The position numbers were made by a program, and so were the translations under genes. 64,000 bases of DNA from Bin87 sp965116565 (lineage in GTDB: Bacteria > Chloroflexota > Dehalococcoidia > Lucifugimonadales > UBA3495). The notes beneath the pieces are model-generated. The model saw nothing but the letters and a program-made list of their open reading frames with translations. It did not search any database and had not been told where the DNA came from. The DNA is taken from contig OZ220699.1 of the NCBI GenBank assembly GCA_965116565.1, positions 3,224,001 to 3,288,000 of the forward strand, given 5' to 3'. Shown piece by piece: positions 27,204 to 35,534 of the stretch (position 1 is the first letter of the stretch; each line of letters begins with the position of its first letter).

Positions 27204-28010
27204 CTAGTCCTGCCCCAGCCTGATGGATTTGAGATACGCGGCGTTCACCGCGTCCACCACGGCCGCCGGCACACCGGCGCGCTCCAGCGCCTGCAGTCCC
27301 TCGGCAGTGGTTCCGCCCGGCGACGTCACCATGTCTTTCAGTTCGGCCGGGTGCTTTCCGGTTTGCAGAACGAGTTGGGTACTGCCTTTCACCGTTTGCA
27401 AGGCCATACGTCGGGCCACGTCGCGGGGCAGGCCCACGTACACCCCGGCGTCAATCAACGCTTCCAGGATCAGGAAAACGTAGGCGGGGCCGCTGGCACT
27501 CAACGCCGTTGCCATGTCCAGGTACTTCTCGTCGTCCACGTAGATCTCATCGCCAACGGTGGACAGGATGGCCGACGTGGTTTCACGATGGGCGGCGCTG
27601 ACCGACGACGCGCACGTCCACATGGTCATGCCCGCGCCGATCTGCGCCGGCGTGTTGGGCATCACCCTGATGATGCCGTCGTGCCGCATACCGTCGGCCA
27701 GCGATTTCATCTTGGCGCCGGCGACGATGGACATTATCGACTGCCCGTCGCGTAACCCGCCGCCGATGTCCGCGTACACCTTGGGCAGGTCCTGCGGCTT
27801 CACCGCCATCACCACCAGCTCGGAAGCGTTCGCCACCGGGCCGTTCACGTCCGACACGCCCACCCCGTACCGTTCCGCCAGATAGTCACGACGTCCGGGG
27901 ACCGGCTCGCCGATCATCACGTCTGTCGCAGAGGCGACGCCGCCGTCCAGCATGCCGCCGAGGATGGCCTCGGCCATGGTCCCGCCGCCGATAAAGCCGA
28001 TATTCATCAC
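27204..28010 (-). CDS. proC: Pyrroline-5-carboxylate reductase
   Basis: 268 residues. N-terminal NAD(P)-binding strand IGFIGGGTMAEAILGG, VMAVKPQDLP, RVMPNTPAQIGAGMT, and the C-terminal dimer helix with GTSGGTTAEGLQALE-like residues (SPGGTTAEG here). It catalyses the last step of proline synthesis in the cytoplasm. The start codon lies 2 bp past the stop of the PaREP1-like gene, whose tail supplies the GAGG ribosome site, so the two are translationally linked. Confidence 0.95.
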   Translation of the reverse strand: MMNIGFIGGGTMAEAILGGMLDGGVASATDVMIGEPVPGRRDYLAERYGVGVSDVNGPVANASELVVMAVKPQDLPKVYADIGGGLRDGQSIMSIVAGAKMKSLADGMRHDGIIRVMPNTPAQIGAGMTMWTCASSVSAAHRETTSAILSTVGDEIYVDDEKYLDMATALSASGPAYVFLILEALIDAGVYVGLPRDVARRMALQTVKGSTQLVLQTGKHPAELKDMVTSPGGTTAEGLQALERAGVPAAVVDAVNAAYLKSIRLGQD

Positions 28011-28011
28011 G

Positions 28012-28551
28012 CTAATCCTCGCCCCCGTCGGTCAAGCCTTGCGACACGGAAAATCCCACGGCAGACGTGTCTCCCATCTGCAGGTTATCGTTGCCGGTCA
28101 GGCGACGCAACCGCCGCAACTGCGAATTGCTGGTGATGGTGAACGAGCGGGGCGGCATGGTAGTTACGTCAATCAACGCAGGCAACACCTCCTCAACTCG
28201 GTCCATCATGTCCGACAATTCTTCAGGGCTGCGGAAGTTTTCGTAAAAGTTCTCGTGACCGACAAAATAAGCCAGCGAAAGGGCCCAAATCTGTTCACCG
28301 TCGAAGCCATATTCCAGTGCGATCTGACTCATCACAGAGTGGATGTCTTGATGCGACTCGTGCTTCCATCCGCGTTGCTGTGCGATGGCTTTCATCGGCT
28401 GCACGACGGCGCCCCAAGCCTTTTCGCCAGCCTGCAGGCGGCTGCCGTCGATTAATTCCTGGCGGGCCTGGATGATCATGATACGGCTGATCCGGAGACG
28501 GTCGGCAACGCTTTGAGCGCCGTGGGCCGGCAAGTTGGGCGCGACGGTCAT
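28012..28551 (-). CDS. PaREP1/HEPN-like small helical protein (copy B)
   Basis: 179 residues; GAGGAA precedes ATG 28551, which lies 4 bp after the pdxA stop. All-helical. The segment RLQAGEKAWGAVVQPMKAI, then SHQDIHSVMSQI, then GHENFYENF matches copy A at 869-1354. A polar C-terminal extension (residues ~140-179) is unique to this copy. The LQA-EK-W-A pattern suggests the PaREP1/HEPN group; no clear catalytic R-x4-6-H is seen, so it may be a non-catalytic or partner protein. Embedded with 2-4 bp spacing between two biosynthetic genes, which implies tight co-expression. Confidence 0.65.
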   Translation of the reverse strand: MTVAPNLPAHGAQSVADRLRISRIMIIQARQELIDGSRLQAGEKAWGAVVQPMKAIAQQRGWKHESHQDIHSVMSQIALEYGFDGEQIWALSLAYFVGHENFYENFRSPEELSDMMDRVEEVLPALIDVTTMPPRSFTITSNSQLRRLRRLTGNDNLQMGDTSAVGFSVSQGLTDGGED

Positions 28552-28555
28552 CGCG

Positions 28556-29599
28556 CTATTCCTCGCCCCAGCCGTCGGTCAGGCCATCGCCCCGGGCGAA
28601 GGCCACCGCCATGCGGATCGACTCCACCATGGAGGTGTGGTCGGCCAGGTTCTTGCCGGCGATGTCGAACGCCGTCCCGTGGTCCACCGACGTGCGGATG
28701 AAGGGCAACCCCAGGTTGGCGGTGATGCTCTCCTCGAACCCGTACACCTTGACCGGGATGTGGCCCTGGTCGTGGTACATGCACAGGGTGACGTCGTAGC
28801 GGTCCTGGATTGCCTGGTGGAAGATGATGTCCGCCGGCACCGGCCCGATGGCGTTGATGCCCTCGGACTGCGCTTCCTGCACCGCCGGCGCGATCTCCTC
28901 GGCCTCCTCGTTGCCCAGCAAACCTCCGTCGCTGCCGTGCGGATTCAGGGCCGCGACGCCGATGCGCGGATTGGCAAAGCCCCACTGCCTAAAACTGCGG
29001 TCAGTGAGCCGCAGGTAGTCCAGTATCCGGTCCTTTTTCACGTAATCGCACGCAACTTTCAAGGAACGGTGGGTGGTCAGATGCACCACCCGAAGGTTTT
29101 TCGCCATGAGCATGGTCGCCACGGTCTTCGCACCCGACAACTCCTGCAGCAGTTCCATGTGTCCGATGGCTTCGTAGCCCGCCAACGAGGCCGCCTCCTT
29201 GTTCAACGGCGCCGTCGCCAACCCGTCCACCACGCCCGCCATCGCCAACTGACCCGCCTTGCTCACCCACTCCATCGCCGCCTTGCCGCACGGTACGCTG
29301 ATCTCGCCCACGGTGATGTCTTCGACGTTCAGGTTGCCGATGTCCACCACGTCGATCTTTGTGGGATCTTCACCCGACGACGTTGGATCATCGGTGTGGT
29401 TGATGCCCAATGGCAGTCCGGTCATTTTGGCCGCCTGCTCCATGGCGTACACGTTGCCGATCACCACGGGCCGGCACGCCGCGTAGATACGCGGGTCCGC
29501 CAATGCCTTGACCACCACCTCAGGGCCAATGCCACAGGGGTCGCCCATGGTGATCGCGATGGCCGGTCGAGGTATTCCGGTGCCGTTTCCTTCTACCAT
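28556..29599 (-). CDS. pdxA: 4-hydroxythreonine-4-phosphate dehydrogenase
   Basis: 347 residues from ATG 29599 (GGGAG upstream). Starts with PAIAITMGDPCGIGPEVV; metal and substrate residues are seen in IGHMELLQELSG, VVHLTTHRSL and CMYHDQGHIPVK, and NLGLPFIRTSVDHGTAFDIAG closes the active site. It oxidises 4-phosphohydroxy-L-threonine in the DXP-dependent pyridoxal-phosphate pathway; PdxA-like paralogues act in catabolism, which cannot be excluded without pdxJ nearby. First gene of the run leading to pepA. Confidence 0.92.
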   Translation of the reverse strand: MVEGNGTGIPRPAIAITMGDPCGIGPEVVVKALADPRIYAACRPVVIGNVYAMEQAAKMTGLPLGINHTDDPTSSGEDPTKIDVVDIGNLNVEDITVGEISVPCGKAAMEWVSKAGQLAMAGVVDGLATAPLNKEAASLAGYEAIGHMELLQELSGAKTVATMLMAKNLRVVHLTTHRSLKVACDYVKKDRILDYLRLTDRSFRQWGFANPRIGVAALNPHGSDGGLLGNEEAEEIAPAVQEAQSEGINAIGPVPADIIFHQAIQDRYDVTLCMYHDQGHIPVKVYGFEESITANLGLPFIRTSVDHGTAFDIAGKNLADHTSMVESIRMAVAFARGDGLTDGWGEE

Positions 29600-29769
29600 G
29601 ATGCGCGTCTCCCAGTTGAAAAGCAGGTCCTGATCGGGTGGTTCCGGATTATAGCATGACGCCTGAGGGTGATAGACTTGTGATCGGAGCGCACGTTGCC
29701 GGCAACCCGCAAAACCCATACAATCGCGCCCATACCAAGGATGCCATAAACAGCCGTCAGGGGGCGGTC

Positions 29770-30309
29770 ATGACCACATCTACCACATTCGAACAGGACG
29801 TCGACAAGTTGGTCGAAGCGGCGATCTATCTGTGCGAACTGTCCGTCGACGACCCTGAATTTGGTTCGTCAAAGCTCACCAAGCTTCTCTACTACGCAGA
29901 CTTTGATTCCTACCTGGCACATGGCGAACCCATCACGGGCACAACCTACCTTCATTTCCCCCACGGCCCGCATCCTGAGAACTGGTATAGAGTACGGCAG
30001 CAGATGCAGGAGCGTGGCGATGCCGATATCCTATATGAAGCTGCGATTGCGGGGTATCAAGAATACCGTGTATTGCCGCAGCGCTCCTCGAACCTTGAAT
30101 TGCTCACCCCCAACGATAGAAAGACGCTCGAAGCGCAGGTGAAACGGTTTTCCGGTTTCAATGCGGCCGGCATCGTGCAATACTCACACCAGGAAATAGG
30201 GTGGCGCTCAACCGAGGACGGAGAGCCAATCCCATACGAGTTGGCGGGTGTGTTTTCTCCCCGACTGAGCGCCAGGGAAATTCAAGCCGGGCCGCCGATT
30301 ATTCGATAG
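29770..30309 (+). CDS. Panacea (DUF4065/SocA-like) domain protein, putative antitoxin
   Basis: 179 residues; ATG 29770 is preferred because GGGGGCGG precedes it and it starts just before the domain. The conserved KLTKLLYYADFDSYL, GEPITGTTYLHFPHGPHP and the late QEIGWRSTEDGEPIPYE segments are Panacea features. Panacea proteins act as general antitoxins for many unrelated toxins, or as proteolysis adaptors (SocA). Normally the partner toxin is the next gene on the same strand; here the neighbour is convergent and the two genes overlap by 11 bp at their 3' ends. Confidence 0.8.
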   Translation: MTTSTTFEQDVDKLVEAAIYLCELSVDDPEFGSSKLTKLLYYADFDSYLAHGEPITGTTYLHFPHGPHPENWYRVRQQMQERGDADILYEAAIAGYQEYRVLPQRSSNLELLTPNDRKTLEAQVKRFSGFNAAGIVQYSHQEIGWRSTEDGEPIPYELAGVFSPRLSAREIQAGPPIIR

Positions 30310-30610
30310 TCGGGAGAATTCGTTCCAGCCAGACCGTTCTGTCGTCTTCGAGAATCTCGTAGTAGATACTGACGGTGTCTGCTCGATACATGATCGAGCG
30401 CGGGAACCTGATTATGCGTATGTTTTCGGGCCGACCGTAGACGCTATCTGTTACCCTGGGCGTCCGAGACAAAAGATCCTTTATCGCTTGCAACGTTACG
30501 TGGTCGGCCATCGGGTTGATCCACCCTTCCTCGATCCCGCGCTGCCAATCGGCGTCAAAACTGTCGCGTTCCAAGACTTGATAAACGCCACCGCCTCCCG
30601 CCCTCTGCAT
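30299..30610 (-). CDS. Small RelE/ParE-like protein, putative toxin
   Basis: 103 residues, TGGAGG ahead of ATG 30610. Predicted helix-helix-beta order: a helical first half (FDADWQRGIEEGW, VTLQAIKDLLSR) and a second half of strands (ENIRIIRFPRSIMYRA, VSIYYEILEDDRTVWLERILP), which resembles the RelE/ParE/HigB toxin fold. No sequence signature is decisive. It faces the Panacea gene tail to tail with an 11-bp overlap. An intrinsic terminator separates it from nrdJ upstream. Confidence 0.5.
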   Translation of the reverse strand: MQRAGGGGVYQVLERDSFDADWQRGIEEGWINPMADHVTLQAIKDLLSRTPRVTDSVYGRPENIRIIRFPRSIMYRADTVSIYYEILEDDRTVWLERILPTIE

Positions 30611-30658
30611 TTATCGGCCTCCAGTCGCGCTCTGCCGTCACATCAACCAACGAATTTC

Positions 30659-30684
30659 AAGGGGGCGGTGTTGGGCCGCCCCCT
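30659..30684 (-). terminator. Intrinsic terminator of nrdJ
   Basis: On the minus strand, 6 bp after the nrdJ stop, AGGGGGCGG pairs with CCGCCCCCT around a 6-8 nt loop and is followed by TGAAATT. It should end the nrdR-nrdJ transcript ahead of the RelE-like gene. Confidence 0.6.
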
Positions 30685-30690
30685 CTGATT

Positions 30691-33600
30691 TCACTCGCAC
30701 TTATTCCAGCCGCACGAGTAGCAGGTTGAGCAGCCCTCCTGGTTCACCACGGTCCCGTTGCACTCCGGGCATCGCTGGGCGTATGTGGACCCATTCGCCA
30801 TTGGAATGGCGTGCCCGTGGCCGTTCCCGTTACCCGCATCGGGCGGAGCGCCACCCGTACCTCCGGTGATGGTTCCCTGGGGCAAGAACGTGCGCGCGTC
30901 GGCGCCGTCTCCCCCATAGCCAGGGAATCCCGTCGGCAGAGTCAACTGGACCCCGTCCGGGGCGCTGGATTCGCCGCCCATTCCGTCCATGAGATTGTCC
31001 AGAACTATCGCCACGGCGTCCGGGCCCGAGCGGACCAGCGTACCGTCGTCCCACGCCGGGCAGCAGGTGATTCCCCGCAATTGCCGCGTGACCTCGCTGG
31101 TGTCGATGCCCGCTCGCAGCGCCAGCGACACCAGCCGCGACACCGCTTCCAGCAGCGCCGCGTCGCAGCCGCCAGCCTTGCCCATCGTTCCGAATACCTC
31201 GAACGGCTTGCCCGCGTCGTCCAGGTTGACGGTCACGTACATGTTGCCGTGGCCCGTGCGTACCCGTTCGGTGACCCCCCGGGTCTGCCGGGGCCGCTCG
31301 CGAGGGACCCTTGGCCCGGGGACCTCTATCTGCACCACGGGCGAGCCGCCGGCCGACTCAGACGATTCCTCAGTCGTGCCCGTGCTGAGCACCTGCTCGG
31401 CCTTGCTGCCGTCCCGGTAAACAGTGATCCCCTTGCAGCCCAGAGCGTACGCGGACCGGTATGCCTCCGCCACATCCTCCACCGTGGCGTCGTGGGGGAA
31501 GTTGATGGTCTTGGACACCGCATTGTCGGTGTACTTCTGGAACGCGCCCTGCATCCTGACGTGCCAGCGCGGATCGATGTCGTGGGACACCCTGAAAACC
31601 TGCTTGACCCAATCGGGCACGTCGAGGTCTTCCAGCGAGCCGACGGCGGCCAACTGCTCCATCAGTTCGTCCGAGTAGAATCCTTCGTTGCGGGCCACCG
31701 CTTCGAAGTAACCGTTGCCTTCCACCAGACGCGTGCGGTCCATCACGTTCCGCACGAAAGACAGCGCGAACAGCGGCTCGATCCCGCTGGACGCTCCCGC
31801 GATGATGCTGATGGTCCCGGTCGGCGCGATGGTCACGGGCGCGGAATTCCGCATCCGCTGCGGGTGGGTTCCCCGGTTGTACGCGCTGTGCTCCCATTCC
31901 GGGAACGTGCCTCGGGTCGCCGACAATTCCTCTGAAGCCCGGTATGATTCCAACTGGATGAACTGCATCACCTGTTCCGCCAGTTCCAGGGCCTCGTCGC
32001 TGTCGTAGCGTACGCCCATCTGGATCAGCAGGTCCGACCAGCCCATGACGCCCAGGCCGATGCGCCGGGTCCTGCGGCTCATGTCGGCGATCTCGTCGAT
32101 GGGGTAGTCGTTCATGTCAATGACGCTGTCCAGCATGTGGACGGCCGTCTTGATCACCTCGGACATCCGCGACCAGTCGATGGCGACGTCGTCCCCATCG
32201 TACTGCACCATCCGGGCCAGGTTCAGGGAGCCCAGGTTGCACGACTCGTAGGGCAGCAGCGGCTGTTCGCCGCAGTTGTGAACGCAAAATCCGTTCGCAT
32301 CAAACGCGTTGATGCCGGGTACTGATACGTCGAACACGTCCTCGTACCCGTCCGGGATTACTTCATTCACCGTGGCGGTGAAACGCTCGCGGTTGAGTTC
32401 ACGCTTGCAGTTGCCCAGGACATGGGCCAGTTTCGCGTCCTTCGCACTATCGGCGAAACCGATCAGGTCGGCAAACCGGGAGATGTTCTCCCCGGAAATC
32501 ACCAGTTCGTGCTGGCTCTGGGTCGCGTAGGCCTTTCGACCGCCCCGTCCGTCCGGCAGCATCCGGTGACCGAAGGGTCGCCTCTCCCTATATATGCGCG
32601 ACGCGATCCCCAAACGCAGCAGCATCCGCTGTGCTGCTTCAAGACGGTCCAAGTCGGTTTGCGCCAGTCGGACACTGGCTCCCTTCGCTTGACCACCAAC
32701 AACGGCGCCATCGGCGTCGAAGAAGCCGCGCAGGAACCCGGTGTAAAAATCGCTGGAGGCCCGCTCCATTGCCGGGGTAATTCCCTTGCGGCCGGGCGAC
32801 ATGCCCAGTTGAAAAGCCAACCGCTGCACTGCGGCCGGGCTCATCCTGTACTCGCCCCGGTCCGCCACGGCCACCCATCCGGAAAAATCGCTCCGTTGTG
32901 GCAACGTTTCCGTCGCCGCCAGCGCTTTTTCCATTACCGCCAATGCACCCGGACGTTCCGTTCCTCCACCTGCCGCCGTTTGATCGCCGGGCCAGACGCT
33001 CAGGACGGCCTTGTCCTGTTTCAACGTCCCGTCCCCAACCAGCAGCCCCATCAGGTAGCCGTCGGACTCTGTGTATTTTCCCGTCCATTGGTTGTTGTCC
33101 CGGTGGTCGTGCAACTGAATCTCGTCACCAGGCCGCAGATCTCCGGCGTCTGTCCAAGCGTGATCGATTCGATAACGCGTCCTGGATGCCACCTTCAGCA
33201 CCGGATGATCGGAGGTAACCCGTAGAGTGTGGCCCTCCGCGGTCCTGACCAACAACACCGGTTTACGACCCGTGTGGAAGAACCCACGCCCGTCGGTGTC
33301 GTGGGACTCTCCGTCCACAACCGCTCCAAACGGCACGCCCACCAATTCTCCAACCTGCCGGGGCCCGGCCGCCGTCTGCACCCACGTGTCGGCGGTTACG
33401 CAGGGATTAGTGCTCTCGATGTCGCCCAGCTGGGGGTTCGGGTTGTCCCGGTTGATTCGGTCCAGGAACACGATCCCGGGGTCGCCCGTGCGCCAGGCCA
33501 GTTCCGTCATGCGCTCGAACACCTCGCGCGCGTTGAGTTGGCCGGTGATCTGGCCCGTGCGCGGGTTGACCAGGTCATACGCCTGGCCGTGTTCCACCCG

Positions 33601-34338
33601 TCGCATGAAGTCCTCGGTGACCGCCACCGAGATGTTGAAGTTGCTCAGATGCTGGCCGTCTTCCTTGGAGGTGATGAACGACAGGATGTCGGGGTGCGTA
33701 ACGTGCAGAATCCCCATGTTCGCGCCCCGGCGCGTCCCACCCTGCTTGACCACGTCGGTTGCCGCGTCAAACGCGTTGATGAAGCTCACCGGACCGGACG
33801 CCACGCCGCCCGTGGATCCCACCACGTCCCCCTCGGGCCGCAGCCTGGAAAACGCAAACCCGGTGCCGCCGCCGCTCTTGTGAATCAGCGCGGTCTGCTT
33901 CACCTTGGTGAATATGGAGTCCAGAGAGTCCTCAACGGGCAGAACGAAGCAGGCCGATAGCTGTTGCAACTCGCGGCCCGCGTTCATCAGCGTCGGGGAG
34001 TTGGGCAGAAACTCCAATCGGCGCATCACCGTGTAGAACGCGTCCTCGGTGGCCTGTCGCTCGTCCTCCGTCGCCCCGTACTCAAGGTCGGATTGCGACA
34101 GGTTGTGCGCGACCCGGCGGAACATCCCTTCCGGGTCCTCCAGGACATTGCCTTCCCGGTCCTTGGACAGATAACGCCGCTGCAGCACCACCCGCGCGTT
34201 GTCGGTCAGTTCGCCGGTCCGGTCGTTATAGGACTCGGCGATGCCGGCCGCCACCATCGCATCCCGGATGCGCCGCCTGATCGATACCCCAGATGCGCGA
34301 TCTGCCTGTTCCGTTATGCCTGTTGCCCTGGCCGCCAC
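30691..34338 (-). CDS. nrdJ: Class II (B12-dependent) ribonucleoside-diphosphate reductase with an intein
   Basis: 1215 residues: an 839-residue extein interrupted by a 376-residue intein (residues 313-688). The extein has an N-terminal cone-like region, FLPNSPTLMNAGRELQQLSACF, SGGGTGFAFSRLRP, the split NP/CGEQPLLPYESCNLGS active site, PTGTISIIAGASSGIEPLF, and a C-terminal zinc-ribbon-like tail (CPEC...CSTCYSCGWNKC). Class II enzymes make dNTPs using adenosylcobalamin, without oxygen. The intein stands between Pro and the Cys of NPCGE, which by family alignment is the radical-bearing cysteine, so the unspliced protein cannot be active. Fourth gene of the unit starting at nrdR, whose product should repress it. 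Confidence 0.95.
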   Translation of the reverse strand: MAARATGITEQADRASGVSIRRRIRDAMVAAGIAESYNDRTGELTDNARVVLQRRYLSKDREGNVLEDPEGMFRRVAHNLSQSDLEYGATEDERQATEDAFYTVMRRLEFLPNSPTLMNAGRELQQLSACFVLPVEDSLDSIFTKVKQTALIHKSGGGTGFAFSRLRPEGDVVGSTGGVASGPVSFINAFDAATDVVKQGGTRRGANMGILHVTHPDILSFITSKEDGQHLSNFNISVAVTEDFMRRVEHGQAYDLVNPRTGQITGQLNAREVFERMTELAWRTGDPGIVFLDRINRDNPNPQLGDIESTNPCVTADTWVQTAAGPRQVGELVGVPFGAVVDGESHDTDGRGFFHTGRKPVLLVRTAEGHTLRVTSDHPVLKVASRTRYRIDHAWTDAGDLRPGDEIQLHDHRDNNQWTGKYTESDGYLMGLLVGDGTLKQDKAVLSVWPGDQTAAGGGTERPGALAVMEKALAATETLPQRSDFSGWVAVADRGEYRMSPAAVQRLAFQLGMSPGRKGITPAMERASSDFYTGFLRGFFDADGAVVGGQAKGASVRLAQTDLDRLEAAQRMLLRLGIASRIYRERRPFGHRMLPDGRGGRKAYATQSQHELVISGENISRFADLIGFADSAKDAKLAHVLGNCKRELNRERFTATVNEVIPDGYEDVFDVSVPGINAFDANGFCVHNCGEQPLLPYESCNLGSLNLARMVQYDGDDVAIDWSRMSEVIKTAVHMLDSVIDMNDYPIDEIADMSRRTRRIGLGVMGWSDLLIQMGVRYDSDEALELAEQVMQFIQLESYRASEELSATRGTFPEWEHSAYNRGTHPQRMRNSAPVTIAPTGTISIIAGASSGIEPLFALSFVRNVMDRTRLVEGNGYFEAVARNEGFYSDELMEQLAAVGSLEDLDVPDWVKQVFRVSHDIDPRWHVRMQGAFQKYTDNAVSKTINFPHDATVEDVAEAYRSAYALGCKGITVYRDGSKAEQVLSTGTTEESSESAGGSPVVQIEVPGPRVPRERPRQTRGVTERVRTGHGNMYVTVNLDDAGKPFEVFGTMGKAGGCDAALLEAVSRLVSLALRAGIDTSEVTRQLRGITCCPAWDDGTLVRSGPDAVAIVLDNLMDGMGGESSAPDGVQLTLPTGFPGYGGDGADARTFLPQGTITGGTGGAPPDAGNGNGHGHAIPMANGSTYAQRCPECNGTVVNQEGCSTCYSCGWNKCE
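32275..33402 (-). mobile_element. Intein with LAGLIDADG homing endonuclease in nrdJ
   Basis: 376 codons. Splicing block A is CVTADTWVQTAAG, block B is TLRVTSDHPVLKV (TxxH), and the C-terminal block is YEDVFDVSVPGINAFDANGFCVHN followed by extein Cys, so Cys1, penultimate His, terminal Asn and Cys+1 are all present and splicing should work. The middle carries two dodecapeptide motifs, YLMGLLVGDG and FLRGFFDADG, with acidic residues in place, so the homing endonuclease may also be active. Confidence 0.93.
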
Positions 34339-34482
34339 GATCTCCTCCCGATTTTCAAAAAAATCATTTTATCTTTGTCATCCCCCGACGAACCGCCTAT
34401 CCGGCTGGCTCGCCGGGTTAATTCCCAAGCGCCACGTCCCGCCGGCCGACGATGTCCACCAGCGCGACGTGGCACAACATTG

Positions 34483-35010
34483 CTAGAAAGCGCCGGCTTG
34501 TTCCATCTGATTCAGCGCTCTTAACCGCGCCGACAATTCCCGGTCGAACCGCAATCCCTTGTAGAAGTAGAACACCGGAACCTCGCGTACCGGCCGCCAG
34601 TCGATGCCCGTGACCGTCGCGGCCAGGTCCTGCACCCGCTGCAGCACGCCCGAATGAAAGGACGCCTGCCGCGTCACCATGCGGACCACTCCCATGGTCA
34701 TCGCGATCCCCAGGCCCGACAGAGTCTCGCCCACCAAGTCGGCGAAATCCCTCAGCGCGCCATCGGCGAACCGGTGTCCGGAGATCATGCGCATGGTCAA
34801 TCCGGTCCTCGTGCTCTGACAACTGGTTACCGGAAACGCGGTTTGCAGTTGCCGGGCGATCCGCGACACCAACCCCTGCGGGCATGGGCCGCAGTTGACA
34901 TCAACGTTGTACTGAACGATTTGTTGCATCAGTTCAAGCTCCGGGGCAGTCTGCCCCTGGTGGCGCGTGAACCGCGAAAACTCCGGTTCCACGCGCCGTG
35001 TTGTGATCAT
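34483..35010 (-). CDS. Hypothetical protein in the nrdR-nrdJ operon (unknown 2)
   Basis: 175 residues from ATG 35010 with GGAG upstream. Residues ~35-50 include VDVNCGPCPQGLVSRIA; the CGPC recalls a thioredoxin active site, but the surrounding sequence does not show the thioredoxin fold, so this may be coincidence. Later come two long helices (FADLVGETLSGLGIAMTMG; SGVLQRVQDLAATV) and a C-terminal FYFYKGLRFDRELSARLRAL. No membrane segment. I do not recognise the family. It lies 80 bp after unknown 1 and 144 bp before nrdJ, on the same strand. Confidence 0.7.
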   Translation of the reverse strand: MITTRRVEPEFSRFTRHQGQTAPELELMQQIVQYNVDVNCGPCPQGLVSRIARQLQTAFPVTSCQSTRTGLTMRMISGHRFADGALRDFADLVGETLSGLGIAMTMGVVRMVTRQASFHSGVLQRVQDLAATVTGIDWRPVREVPVFYFYKGLRFDRELSARLRALNQMEQAGAF

Positions 35011-35090
35011 TCGCTGCTCCGGTTCCTGGCTGCGGCGGTCGATGGATCCAGTGGCAATGGACCCACGCCCGCGCGATTCCCAGGCTCCGG

Positions 35091-35489
35091 CTACGCAAAA
35101 AGATCGTCCTCCTCTCGCTGCACTGGCAACGCTGCCCAACAGCTGACCAGGCAGGCGCGGGACTCGCGGTCCATGTCATCCTGCAGTTCCGCGAAAGGGT
35201 TCGGTATCCACGATTCGAAATCGTCCGCATCGCTGGTTTCCCAGGCCGACGGGACCCACATCTTCCGCAGCATCTCCTCCATGTCGTGGACCCGGTTGTT
35301 GTGGGTCAATAGCCTCGTGAAGGCGGAGTACTGAACGCTGCTGCTCATGATGGTGTTAAACACCTCCATCAAATTTAGTGGTTGGCGAGCAGTTAGCATT
35401 GTTGCCGTGGTGGCATGACCCGCGGTGGCCGGCGTTGGTGGCGATACCGGCCCGCCGTTGGTTGCAAAATTAATAACCTCTGGTTTCAT
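35091..35489 (-). CDS. Hypothetical protein in the nrdR-nrdJ operon (unknown 1)
   Basis: 132 residues; ATG 35489 has GGAGGA 9 nt upstream. The first ~40 residues are Pro/Thr/Ala-rich and look disordered; then comes a helical, acidic region: LNLMEVFNTIMSSSVQ, HDMEEMLRKMWVPSAWE, DDFESWIPNPFAELQDDMDR and a tail with ACLVSCW. No known domain is recognised. It starts 45 bp after nrdR, and the pair of unknown genes between nrdR and nrdJ suggests a role connected with ribonucleotide reduction or replication; this is inference from position only. Confidence 0.7.
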   Translation of the reverse strand: MKPEVINFATNGGPVSPPTPATAGHATTATMLTARQPLNLMEVFNTIMSSSVQYSAFTRLLTHNNRVHDMEEMLRKMWVPSAWETSDADDFESWIPNPFAELQDDMDRESRACLVSCWAALPVQREEDDLFA

Positions 35490-35534
35490 CAGGAAAATCC
35501 TCCACAGCCGCGGTGGCACGCGCTGTGGATCCAG

